Part shown: one piece after another, positions 17,626 through 25,741 of the stretch
Layout: every line of letters starts with the position of its first letter
How positions within the stretch are numbered: the stretch's first letter is position 1
Origin: Marinobacter sp050379415
Lineage (GTDB): Bacteria; Pseudomonadota; Gammaproteobacteria; Pseudomonadales; Oleiphilaceae
Direction: 5' to 3'
DNA: 64,000 bases
NCBI RefSeq assembly: GCF_050379415.1
Contig: NZ_JBNRLS010000001.1
Location: forward strand, 620,001 to 684,000
The notes under the pieces: generated by a model
What the model saw: only the letters and a program-made list of their open reading frames with translations
What the model was told of the DNA's origin: nothing
Databases searched by the model: none
Made by a program: the position numbers and the translations under genes

Positions 17626-18372
17626 ATGACTGACAACGCGCCCGTTGCACTGGTTACCGGTTCCGCCCACCGCCTGGGGGCCCGCACTGCCGAAATGCTG
17701 CATGACCGAGGCTGGAACCTGGTAGTTCACTACCGGACCCGGCAAACCCAGGCGACGGCGCTGACCGAGAATCTCAACGAGGCACGCCCCGGCTCGGCCA
17801 TCTGCCTGCAAGCCGACCTGACCCGGATGGACGACGTCCACCGTCTCGGCAAAGAGGCGCTCGCCCACTGGGGGCGCCTGGATGGGCTGGTCAACAATGC
17901 GTCGGTGTTCTACCCCACCCCCAATGGCGAGGCCATGTACGAAGACTGGGACCGGATCATGAACACCAACCTGCGCGCGCCCTTTTTCCTGCTGCAGACC
18001 TGCCTGACCGCACTGAAAAACGCCCGCGGCAGCGTCGTCAACCTGATCGACATTTACAGCGAGAAGCCCCTGAGCAACCACCCGTTGTACTGCGCCAGCA
18101 AGGCCGGTCTGGCGGCCCTGACCCGATCCTGGGCCAAGGACCTGGCCCCGAATGTCCGGGTCAACGGGGTGTCGCCGGGTGCGATTCTCTGGCCGGAAAA
18201 CGACGGCGCTATCGACCGGAGCTACCAGAAGGCCATTGTCGAGAAGACCCCGCTGGCCACCACCGGCAATCCCGACGACATCGCCAGCATGGTGATTTTC
18301 CTCATGTGTGACGCCCCGTTTGTGACCGGGCAGATCATCTCTGTCGATGGCGGCCGCAGCCTGAACATGTAA
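17626..18372 (+). CDS. Pteridine reductase, short-chain dehydrogenase family
   Basis: The 248-residue SDR has TGSAHRLGARTAEML (the TGxxxRxG variant typical of pteridine reductases in place of TGxxxGIG), LVNNASVFYPTP, the catalytic YCASK, and the C-terminal VTGQIISVDGGRSL. This form reduces dihydromonapterin or dihydrobiopterin with NADPH (FolM-like). It is 8 nt behind cca, so probably co-transcribed. Related gammaproteobacteria often keep a folate-pathway gene near cca, consistent with the call. Substrate specificity within the pteridines cannot be read from sequence. Confidence 0.85.
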   Translation: MTDNAPVALVTGSAHRLGARTAEMLHDRGWNLVVHYRTRQTQATALTENLNEARPGSAICLQADLTRMDDVHRLGKEALAHWGRLDGLVNNASVFYPTPNGEAMYEDWDRIMNTNLRAPFFLLQTCLTALKNARGSVVNLIDIYSEKPLSNHPLYCASKAGLAALTRSWAKDLAPNVRVNGVSPGAILWPENDGAIDRSYQKAIVEKTPLATTGNPDDIASMVIFLMCDAPFVTGQIISVDGGRSLNM

Positions 18373-18499
18373 TCTCCGTTCGAGCGCCTGGAGGTGCCCG
18401 GACTTTGGCCCGTCATAGCTTTCCGGATACAATGCCGGCAGTTTTCCATCCCAGAGCGCGGGGCTGGTGTCCCGCGCCAGTAGATACCGGAGAGATTCC

Positions 18500-19678
18500 A
18501 TGCGTGATGTCGTCATTGTTGCCGCCAAACGGACTGCCGTCGGAAGTTTTGGCAGAGGCCTGTCCACCCTGAGCGCTGACCAGCTCGGTACTGCCGTGCT
18601 CAAGGCCCTGCTCGAGGAAACCGGTGTCGCCGGCGACCAGGTCAACGAGGTGGTACTTGGCCAGGTACTGACCGCTGGCTGTGGCCAGAATCCGGCGCGC
18701 CAGGCGGCAATCCATGCAGGCATCCCGGCTTCCGTGCCAGCCATGACCATCAACAAGGTCTGCGGCTCCGGACTCAAGGCCGTGCATATGGCCGTCCAGG
18801 CCATCCGCTGCGGGGATGCCGAGCTGATGATTGCCGGCGGCCAGGAAAGCATGAGCCAGGCACCCCATGTACTGCCCAACAGCCGTAACGGTCAACGCAT
18901 GGGCAACTGGACCATGATCGACACCATGATCAAGGATGGCCTGTGGGACGCCTTCAACGATTACCACATGGGCATCACCGCCGAGAATGTCGTCGAGAAA
19001 TACGGCATCAGCCGCGAGGAACAGGACGCCTTTGCAGCGGCTTCCCAGCAGAAAGCCGTGGCCGCCCAGAAGGCCGGCTACTTCGACGGTCAGATCGTTC
19101 CGATCACCATCCCCCAGAGGAAGGGGGACCCTCTGGTGGTGGACAAGGACGAAGGCCCCCGGGATGGCGTGACCGCTGAAAGCCTGTCCAAGCTCCGCCC
19201 GGCATTCAAGAAGGATGGTACAGTCAGCGCCGGCAACGCCTCCTCCCTGAACGATGGCGCCGCGGCTGTCATGGTGTGCAGCGCAGAGAAAGCGAAGGAG
19301 CTGGGCCTGACCCCGATTGCCACCATCAAAGCCCACGCCAATGCCGGCGTGGAACCGACCATCATGGGTACAGGCCCGATTCCAGCGAGTCAGCGCTGCC
19401 TGAAACTGGCCGGCTGGAGCGTGGATGACCTGGACCTGGTCGAGGCCAACGAGGCCTTCGCCGCCCAGGCCATTTCTGTCAACCGGGACCTGGGTTGGGA
19501 TACTGACAAGGTAAACGTGAATGGCGGCGCCATTGCCATCGGCCACCCCATTGGCGCCTCCGGCTGCCGCATCCTGGTTTCCCTGCTGCATGAAATGGTG
19601 CGCCGTGATGTCCACAAGGGCCTGGCGACCCTGTGCATCGGCGGCGGCATGGGCGTGGCCCTCGCGGTGGAACGCTAA
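18500..19678 (+). CDS. Acetyl-CoA C-acetyltransferase (thiolase)
   Basis: The 392-residue thiolase has the nucleophile C88 in NKVCGSGLKA, the histidine motif GGAIAIGHPIGASGCR, and the second cysteine in LCIGGGMG. Length and the EANEAFAAQ motif indicate the biosynthetic class (AtoB/PhaA type), which condenses two acetyl-CoA to acetoacetyl-CoA or cleaves it. The ATG at 18500 is chosen because GGAGAG lies just upstream; an in-frame extension to 18467 has none. No phaB or atoDA genes are nearby, so its pathway (PHA, ketone or leucine catabolism) is open. It ends 5 nt before trmL. Confidence 0.92.
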   Translation: MRDVVIVAAKRTAVGSFGRGLSTLSADQLGTAVLKALLEETGVAGDQVNEVVLGQVLTAGCGQNPARQAAIHAGIPASVPAMTINKVCGSGLKAVHMAVQAIRCGDAELMIAGGQESMSQAPHVLPNSRNGQRMGNWTMIDTMIKDGLWDAFNDYHMGITAENVVEKYGISREEQDAFAAASQQKAVAAQKAGYFDGQIVPITIPQRKGDPLVVDKDEGPRDGVTAESLSKLRPAFKKDGTVSAGNASSLNDGAAAVMVCSAEKAKELGLTPIATIKAHANAGVEPTIMGTGPIPASQRCLKLAGWSVDDLDLVEANEAFAAQAISVNRDLGWDTDKVNVNGGAIAIGHPIGASGCRILVSLLHEMVRRDVHKGLATLCIGGGMGVALAVER

Positions 19679-19683
19679 GCCCG

Positions 19684-20148
19684 ATGCTCCATGTGGTGCT
19701 GTATGAGCCGGAGATTCCACCCAACACCGGCAACATCATCCGGCTCTGCGCCAACACCGGCTGCCAGCTGCATCTGATCGAGCCCCTGGGGTTCACCCTG
19801 GAAGACAAACAGATGCGGCGGGCCGGGCTGGATTACAGCGAGTACGCCACCGTCAAGGTGCATGCCAGCTACCAGGCATTTCTGGAAACCGAACAACCCT
19901 CACGACTGTTCGGACTGACCACCAAGGGCAGCCGGTTCTATCACGAAGTGAGCTACCAGGATGGTGACTACCTGATGTTCGGCCCGGAAACCCGGGGCCT
20001 GCCAGTGGAAGTGCGTGAAAGCCTGCCGGAAGCCCACCGGATCAGGGTGCCCATGCGGCCCGAGAGCCGGAGTTTGAATCTGTCGAATACGGCGGCGCTG
20101 GTGGTTTACGAAGCCTGGAGGCAGCTGGAGTTTAGCGGCGGGGTTTGA
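19684..20148 (+). CDS. trmL: tRNA (cytidine/uridine-34-2'-O)-methyltransferase TrmL
   Basis: TrmL methylates the wobble ribose of tRNA-Leu species. The 154-residue SPOUT protein has NTGNIIRLCANTG, the middle LFGLTTKGSR, and the SAM-binding knot motifs LMFGPETRGLP and NLSNTAALVVYEAWRQL. E. coli TrmL is 157 residues. It follows the thiolase after 5 nt with a weak ribosome site, which suggests translational coupling. In E. coli trmL sits beside cysE-gpsA-secB; here secB is the convergent neighbour, a relic of that order. Confidence 0.95.
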   Translation: MLHVVLYEPEIPPNTGNIIRLCANTGCQLHLIEPLGFTLEDKQMRRAGLDYSEYATVKVHASYQAFLETEQPSRLFGLTTKGSRFYHEVSYQDGDYLMFGPETRGLPVEVRESLPEAHRIRVPMRPESRSLNLSNTAALVVYEAWRQLEFSGGV

Positions 20149-20161
20149 CGGAAATGAAGAT

Positions 20162-20191
20162 GGGGTCAGATGAAGGCTTTCATCTGACCCC
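20162..20191. repeat. 30-nt palindromic repeat, copy 9 (ATGAA class, left end of unit)
   Basis: Arms GGGGTCAGATGAA and TTCATCTGACCCC, perfect over 13 bp around GGCT. It is preceded by TGAAGAT (20155-20161). With copy 10 it forms a unit at 20155-20273 whose outer 20 bp are exact inverted repeats. Confidence 0.95.
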
Positions 20192-20236
20192 GGAGTTCGG
20201 CGCTGACCTTTGGCTCAGGGGTTCGATGGTAACTCG

Positions 20237-20266
20237 GGGGTCTGATGAACACGTTCATCTGACCCC
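20237..20266. repeat. 30-nt palindromic repeat, copy 10 (ATGAA class, right end of unit)
   Basis: Arms GGGGTCTGATGAA and TTCATCTGACCCC around CACG, with a T-T mismatch at 7/24. It is followed by ATCTTCA (20267-20273), the exact complement of the flank of copy 9. It lies between the convergent trmL and secB genes. Confidence 0.95.
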
Positions 20267-20283
20267 ATCTTCAATGAACCCGC

Positions 20284-20784
20284 TTAGTGAGCCTGCTGCT
20301 CCCCAGCCCCTTCGCCAGCACCCTCTTCCTGCTTGCGCTTCAGCGCCTGGGCATAGATGGCGTCGAAGTTGACCGGAGCCAGCATCAGAGCCGGGAAAGA
20401 ACCCTTGGCAACCACGTTATCGATAGACTCGCGGGCATAGGGGAACAGGATGGTCGGACAGTAGGCACCGAGCATCTGGCCCAGTTGAGCACCTTCGATG
20501 CCCTGAACCAGGAACACACCGGCCTGCTGGATTTCCACGATGTAGGCGACTTTCTCACCGATCTTGGTGGTGACGGTCAGGGACAGGACCACTTCGTACT
20601 GGTTGTCGCTCACCTTGTTATGGGACGTGTTCAGGTCCAGGTTCACCTGGGGCTTCCACTGTTCCTGGAAGACCAGCGGTGCGTTCGGCGACTCGAACGA
20701 CAGATCCTTCACATAGATACGCTGAAGGGCAAACTGGGGTTGGTTCTGGTTTTCATTGCCTGCGGCTTGCTGATTCTCAGCCAT
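20284..20784 (-). CDS. secB: Protein-export chaperone SecB
   Basis: SecB keeps preproteins unfolded and hands them to SecA. The 166-residue protein has the family's opening FALQRIYVKDLSFESPNAP, the substrate-groove strands, GQMLGAYCPTILFPYARE, and FPALMLAPVNFDAIYAQ. The C-terminal tail is rich in Glu, Gly and Ala, and like other SecBs it likely forms a flexible SecA-binding tail. It lies downstream of yibN on the same strand, with a palindromic repeat but no grxC in the 165-nt gap. Confidence 0.96.
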   Translation of the reverse strand: MAENQQAAGNENQNQPQFALQRIYVKDLSFESPNAPLVFQEQWKPQVNLDLNTSHNKVSDNQYEVVLSLTVTTKIGEKVAYIVEIQQAGVFLVQGIEGAQLGQMLGAYCPTILFPYARESIDNVVAKGSFPALMLAPVNFDAIYAQALKRKQEEGAGEGAGEQQAH

Positions 20785-20842
20785 GTTCGGTCCTTTGTGC
20801 TCTTGGTGGGCGTTGGGCCCGGTTATTGTCTGTTTTGAAAAT

Positions 20843-20872
20843 GGGGTCAGAAGAAGGCTTTCTTCTGACCCC
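20843..20872. repeat. 30-nt palindromic repeat, copy 11 (AAGAA class)
   Basis: Arms GGGGTCAGAAGAA and TTCTTCTGACCCC, perfect over 13 bp around GGCT. It is preceded by TGAAAAT (20836-20842). It lies between yibN and secB, where grxC is found in E. coli. Confidence 0.95.
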
Positions 20873-20949
20873 TTGTTAAACTCATGCCGGCTCCGGCGAA
20901 GGTCAAACAGTGCGGCAGATCGGGCCCGAGATCAAGGCCCGGGGCGCTG

Positions 20950-21366
20950 TTACTTTTTCACCAGTGGGAGGTTGCTGGCCTTCCAGTCACTGATACCGCC
21001 GTTGAGGCGCACCACGTTGGTGAAGCCCTCGGCGTTGAGCTGCTTGACCGCCATGGCGGAGTGCTGGCCCATCTTGTCGGCAACAATGATCTGCTTGTCT
21101 TTGAACTTGTTGAGCTCGGAGGCACGGCTCTTCAGGCTGTTCAGGGGAATATTGACGGAGCCGGTGATGCGGCCTTCGCCGAATTCCTTGCGGTCACGGA
21201 TGTCCACCACAACGGCCTCGTCCTTGTTAATCAGGTTGACTGCCGCCTGGGCAGATACCTTGGCACCACCACGGCGAGCCTCCAGGATCAGGATCGCCAC
21301 CAGGAAGGCGACAAACAGCGACACCAGAATGTAGTGATTGACAACGAATTCGAACAAGCGGTCCAT
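20950..21366 (-). CDS. yibN: Membrane-anchored rhodanese-like protein
   Basis: The 138-residue protein has one N-terminal membrane helix (HYILVSLFVAFLVAILILEA) and a rhodanese domain. The domain has VVDIRDRKEFGEGRITGSVNIPL, but the catalytic-loop position reads IIVADKMGQHSA, with no cysteine. Sulfurtransferase activity is therefore not expected, unless the loop is misaligned. It corresponds to E. coli YibN, encoded upstream of grxC-secB, a membrane protein recently linked to the export machinery. It is divergent from gpmI. Confidence 0.85.
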   Translation of the reverse strand: MDRLFEFVVNHYILVSLFVAFLVAILILEARRGGAKVSAQAAVNLINKDEAVVVDIRDRKEFGEGRITGSVNIPLNSLKSRASELNKFKDKQIIVADKMGQHSAMAVKQLNAEGFTNVVRLNGGISDWKASNLPLVKK

Positions 21367-21514
21367 GAAAATACCCTGAAAATTTGTTTGGCGGGATTAT
21401 ACACACCCAGCCTGCTGCAAAGAAGGCAGCCCCCTCTCCATGGCTTGCGCGAATGAAAACGGTTACAATCTGACCTTCTCTTTTATCAAGTTTTCCAACC
21501 AACCGGATGATGTG

Positions 21515-23062
21515 ATGACCGCGACGCGCAAGCCGACTGCACTGATTATCCTGGACGGCTGGGGTTACCGTGACCCCGCCGAAGACAATGCCATCAGCAA
21601 TGCCAACACCCCCTTCTGGGATCAGTTGTGGGCCAACCAGCCCAAAACGCTGATCAACACGTCGGGCATGTTCGTGGGGCTGCCGAAGGGGCAGATGGGT
21701 AATTCCGAGGTCGGGCACATGAACCTCGGGGCCGGTCGCGTGGTCTACCAAAGCCTCACCCGGATCGACAAGGATCTCGAGGACGGCACCTTCCAGGAAA
21801 ATGAAGTCCTGTGCGCCGCCATCGACAAGGCAGTAGGTAATGGCCGCGCCGTGCATCTGATGGGCCTGATGTCTCCGGGTGGTGTGCACAGCCATGAGGA
21901 ACACATCCTGGCGGCAGCTGAACTCGCCGCCAGCCGTGGCGCCAAAGAAGTCTATATCCATGCTTTCCTGGACGGCCGCGATATGCCGCCCCAGAGCGCC
22001 AAACCTTCCCTGGAAAAGGCCGCCGCCAAGCTCAGGGAGCTGGGAGTCGGCCGGGTGGCAACCATCGTGGGGCGTTATTTCGCCATGGACCGGGACAACC
22101 GCTGGGATCGTGTCGAGGCGGCCTACAACGCCATGACCCTGGGTGAGGCCGATTTCACCGCAACCGATCCGGTTACAGCACTGGCGCAGGCCTACGAGCG
22201 GGGCGAGAATGATGAGTTCGTCAAGCCAACCCATATCCAGGCTCCCGGTGAACCGGACGGCACCATCAACGATGGCGACACGGTTCTTTTCATGAACTTC
22301 CGCGCCGACCGCGCCCGGGAAATGACCCGCACCTTCGTGGACAAAGAGTTCGAGGGCTTCGAGCGCCGCAAACACCCGGAGCTGGCTGATTTCGTGATGC
22401 TTACGGAGTACGCCGCAGACATCAAGACTTCCTGCGCCTACCCCCCCGAGCAGCTGACCAACGGCCTGGGCGAATACATGGCCAAGCAGGGCAAGACCCA
22501 GCTGCGCATCGCCGAAACCGAGAAGTACGCTCATGTGACCTTCTTCTTCAACGGCGGCGTGGAAACTCCGTTTGAGGGCGAGGACCGCATCCTGGTGCCC
22601 TCCCCGAAAGTGGCCACCTACGACCTCCAGCCGGAAATGAGCGCTCCTGAGGTTACCGACAAGCTGGTTGAAGCCATCAAAAGCGGCAAGTACGACCTGG
22701 TGGTGTGCAACTACGCCAATGGCGATATGGTCGGCCATACCGGCAAACTCGACGCCGCTATCAAGGCCGCCGAGTGCCTGGACCAGTGCGTCAAACGGGT
22801 CGTTGAGGCGCTCGACGAAGTCGGTGGCGAAGCACTGATCACCGCCGACCACGGCAATTGCGAGCAGATGACCGACCCGAACTCCGGCCAGGTCCACACG
22901 GCTCATACCATCGGCCCGGTGCCGCTGGTCTACACCGGCCACCGAAAAGTCCACCTCAACGACGACGGCAGCCTCAGCGATGTGGCTCCGTCCCTGCTGA
23001 CCCTGATGGGTCTGGAGAAGCCCGAGGAAATGACCGGGCACAGCCTGGTCGAGCTGGACTGA
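21515..23062 (+). CDS. gpmI: Phosphoglycerate mutase, cofactor-independent
   Basis: The enzyme interconverts 3- and 2-phosphoglycerate through a phosphoserine and two Mn ions. The 515-residue length matches E. coli GpmM. The opening PTALIILDGWGYR carries the first metal aspartate, S64 in GNSEVGHMNLGAGR is the phosphorylated serine, and HGNCEQM, HTAHT and GDMVGHTG carry further metal ligands. The ATG at 21515 is preferred over an in-frame start 75 nt upstream, since it gives the family's normal N-terminus. It precedes envC directly, as in E. coli. Confidence 0.97.
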   Translation: MTATRKPTALIILDGWGYRDPAEDNAISNANTPFWDQLWANQPKTLINTSGMFVGLPKGQMGNSEVGHMNLGAGRVVYQSLTRIDKDLEDGTFQENEVLCAAIDKAVGNGRAVHLMGLMSPGGVHSHEEHILAAAELAASRGAKEVYIHAFLDGRDMPPQSAKPSLEKAAAKLRELGVGRVATIVGRYFAMDRDNRWDRVEAAYNAMTLGEADFTATDPVTALAQAYERGENDEFVKPTHIQAPGEPDGTINDGDTVLFMNFRADRAREMTRTFVDKEFEGFERRKHPELADFVMLTEYAADIKTSCAYPPEQLTNGLGEYMAKQGKTQLRIAETEKYAHVTFFFNGGVETPFEGEDRILVPSPKVATYDLQPEMSAPEVTDKLVEAIKSGKYDLVVCNYANGDMVGHTGKLDAAIKAAECLDQCVKRVVEALDEVGGEALITADHGNCEQMTDPNSGQVHTAHTIGPVPLVYTGHRKVHLNDDGSLSDVAPSLLTLMGLEKPEEMTGHSLVELD

Positions 23063-23079
23063 CCCGGCTCGCCTTGGCC

Positions 23080-24222
23080 TTGAAACCGCTACTCGCCCTG
23101 GCACTCGCCCTCAGTCTTGGTCTGGGGGCAGTGCCGGTTCAGGCCCAACAGCAGGAGGTTACCCCTGCACAGATCGAGGACCTCAAGGAACGCATTGAGG
23201 ACATCGACGAGTGGCTGGCTGATGCCGAAGAAGACCGTTCCGAGCTGGAACAACAACTGGCAGCCACCGAGCGCCGCATCGGCGAACTGACCCGCGAACG
23301 CCGGAGCCTGCGCGAGAAGGCCGAGCAGCAACAACGGCAGCTGCAGGAACTGGAACAGCAGGAAGCCTCCCTCAAGGAGACCCTCGGGCGCCAGCGCGAA
23401 AGCCTGAAGCAACAGATCCGTTCCGCCTGGATGGAAGGGGACGCTCCCGCCGTAAAGGTATTGCTCAACGAGATCGACCCGGACCAGATGGCCCGGACCA
23501 TGACCTACTACGAGTATCTCAGCCGAAATACGGTTGAGCGGCTCGAAGCCTTCCAGAGAAGCCTCCGGGAGCTGAGGCAGACCCAGGCCAGGGTTGCCGT
23601 GACACGGGCCGAACTGACCGACACCGAAGCCACCCTCAGCAAGCGTCAGCAAGAGCTGTCGGCCTCCCGCAAGGAACGGGAACGGACCCTGGCAGCACTG
23701 AAAACCGAAATCCAGAGCCGCCGCAGCGAACGGGATGAACTGGAAGCCGACCGGAAACGCCTGGAAAAGCTGCTCGAGGAGGTCCAGCAGGCTATTGCCA
23801 GCATTCCCGCACCCAACGAATCCCAGCCCTTCCGGTCACTGAAGAACAAGCTGCCCTGGCCGGTCAAAGGCAAGGTGATCAGTAACTATGGCGACCGCTA
23901 TGCCGACGGCAAGCTTCGCCGCAACGGCCTCCTCATCAGCACCAGCGAAGAGGCGCAGGTCAAGGCCATCCATTACGGCCGGGTGGTTTTTGCCAACTGG
24001 CTCCGGGGATTTGGCCTGATCACCATCATTGATCATGGCGATGGCTACATGACACTCTACGGCCATAGCAGCAGCCTGTTCACCAGCCCGGGCGACTGGG
24101 TAGCGGCCGGCGAGACCATTGCTGTGGCGGGCCAGACCGGCGGTACCGACGCGCCCGCGCTGTACTTTGAAGTCCGACATAATGGCAAACCGGATAACCC
24201 GCAACGCTGGTTGGCAAACTGA
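23080..24222 (+). CDS. envC: Murein hydrolase activator EnvC
   Basis: EnvC is a periplasmic factor that is recruited by FtsEX and activates the amidases AmiA/AmiB at division. The 380-residue product begins with a signal peptide (KPLLALALALSLGLG...VQA), followed by a long coiled coil (about residues 30-240) and a C-terminal LytM domain. The LytM domain is degenerate: the first His/Asp pair is replaced (RRNGLLIS), and the final HxH reads LYFEVR, so it activates hydrolases but does not cut peptidoglycan. Only non-ATG starts are available after the gpmI stop (TTG at 23074 or 23080); 23080 is chosen to give a normal signal peptide, with moderate certainty. Confidence 0.9.
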   Translation: MKPLLALALALSLGLGAVPVQAQQQEVTPAQIEDLKERIEDIDEWLADAEEDRSELEQQLAATERRIGELTRERRSLREKAEQQQRQLQELEQQEASLKETLGRQRESLKQQIRSAWMEGDAPAVKVLLNEIDPDQMARTMTYYEYLSRNTVERLEAFQRSLRELRQTQARVAVTRAELTDTEATLSKRQQELSASRKERERTLAALKTEIQSRRSERDELEADRKRLEKLLEEVQQAIASIPAPNESQPFRSLKNKLPWPVKGKVISNYGDRYADGKLRRNGLLISTSEEAQVKAIHYGRVVFANWLRGFGLITIIDHGDGYMTLYGHSSSLFTSPGDWVAAGETIAVAGQTGGTDAPALYFEVRHNGKPDNPQRWLAN

Positions 24223-24328
24223 GGCTCCGGTGCGCCCACTCAAGGGCTGACAAACGGCGCAGCTGACGCCATACTGTCGTGAATCAGGGAAATACGTCCA
24301 ACTAGTGGAAACAAAACGGGATATATTG

Positions 24329-25741
24329 ATGAAACGGGTCAGAAGTACACTTCCGCCAAGGGTTTTACGCAAACTCACGCTCGCTACCTGTTTCATGACC
24401 GCATCGAGCCTGGCCTTTGCCCAGGATCCACAGTCCGAGGAGTTGCTGGAAGGGATCCAGAATGGAGAAAAGGTAGAAATCACCCTGCCCGATCCGGAAA
24501 AACAGCTCCCGCTGGACGACCTGCGTAAATTCACCGAAGTGTTCAGCCGCATCAAGGATGCCTACGTCGAGGAGGTCTCCGACCAGCAACTGCTTGAAAG
24601 CGCCATCAAGGGTATGCTGTCCGACCTCGACCCGCACTCCACCTACCTTGCCCCCAAGGATTACGAAGAACTGGAGGAAAGCACCTCCGGTGAATTCGGC
24701 GGCCTCGGCATTGAAGTGGGTATGGAAAACGGCTTCGTAAAAGTCATCGCTCCCATCGACGATACCCCCGCCCAGAAAGCCGGCGTTCAGGCCGGTGACC
24801 TGATCATCAAACTGGACGAGAAACCGGTCAAGGGCATGTCCCTGGAAGAGGCGGTGCAGCTGATGCGTGGCAAGCCCGGCACCGTGCTGACACTTACCAT
24901 CATGCGCGAGGGCGAGAGCGCCCCGATCGAGATTGATGTCACCCGGGATATCATCAAGGTCACCAGCGTGAAGTCCCGTATGCTGGATAACGGTTACGGT
25001 TACCTTCGCATCACCCAGTTCCAGGCCGACACCGGCGGCCAGTTCCAGGATGCCCTGAAGAAACTCGAGACCGAGCACGGCGCCGACCTCGACGGCCTGG
25101 TCATCGACTTGCGCAACAATCCGGGCGGTGTGCTGCAAGCCGCAGTGGAAACGGCCGACGCCCTGCTCGACGGCGGCCTTATCGTCTACACCGAGGGCCG
25201 GATCCAGAGTTCACGGCTGCGCTTCAGCGCCAAGTCCGGAGACGTCATGGCCAATACGCCGATTGTGGTTCTGATCAACGGCGGCTCCGCATCGGCGTCC
25301 GAAATCCTGGCCGGCGCCCTTCAGGATCACGAGCGGGCCGTGATCATGGGCACCCAATCCTTCGGCAAGGGTAGTGTCCAGACCGTCATCCCCCTGGATG
25401 AAACCCACGCCATCAAGATGACCACTGCCCGCTACTACACCCCGGACGGCCGCTCCATCCAGGCCACCGGCATCAAGCCGGACATCGTGGTGCGGCCGGC
25501 GGAGCTGACTGAACTCGACGGCCAGCCATTCTTTACCGAAGCGGACCTCAGCGGCCACCTGGAAGGCCAGAACGAGGACAAAGGCAAGGCCAGGGAACAG
25601 GACCGTTCAGGCGAGCAGGAGCCGGACACGGTCTCCATGGTCGAGCGTGATTATCAGCTACGCTCCGCGCTGAACCTTCTGAAGGGTATGAACATTCTGA
25701 ACCGCAGGGGTAAAACCTCCGGGGAAGGAAGCGGCGAGTGA
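24329..25741 (+). CDS. ctpA: Carboxyl-terminal processing protease, S41 family
   Basis: The 470-residue protein has a signal peptide ending near SSLAFA, an S41 N-terminal helical part (DAYVEEVSDQQLLESAIKGML), a PDZ domain (about 115-205, with GLGIEVGMENGFVKVIAP), and the Ser-Lys dyad: the serine in NGGSASASEILAGAL and the lysine in SFGKGSVQTV about 25 residues on. Such periplasmic proteases trim cell-wall hydrolases and lipoproteins. The ATG at 24329 has GGGA 7 nt upstream. In E. coli this gene is absent between envC and yibQ; many other gammaproteobacteria have this order. It overlaps yibQ by 4 nt. Confidence 0.94.
   Translation: MKRVRSTLPPRVLRKLTLATCFMTASSLAFAQDPQSEELLEGIQNGEKVEITLPDPEKQLPLDDLRKFTEVFSRIKDAYVEEVSDQQLLESAIKGMLSDLDPHSTYLAPKDYEELEESTSGEFGGLGIEVGMENGFVKVIAPIDDTPAQKAGVQAGDLIIKLDEKPVKGMSLEEAVQLMRGKPGTVLTLTIMREGESAPIEIDVTRDIIKVTSVKSRMLDNGYGYLRITQFQADTGGQFQDALKKLETEHGADLDGLVIDLRNNPGGVLQAAVETADALLDGGLIVYTEGRIQSSRLRFSAKSGDVMANTPIVVLINGGSASASEILAGALQDHERAVIMGTQSFGKGSVQTVIPLDETHAIKMTTARYYTPDGRSIQATGIKPDIVVRPAELTELDGQPFFTEADLSGHLEGQNEDKGKAREQDRSGEQEPDTVSMVERDYQLRSALNLLKGMNILNRRGKTSGEGSGE

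Noticed and set aside
21227..23104. Antisense open frame of 625 codons across gpmI
   Set aside because: Same composition artefact; gpmI in the other direction has all catalytic residues.
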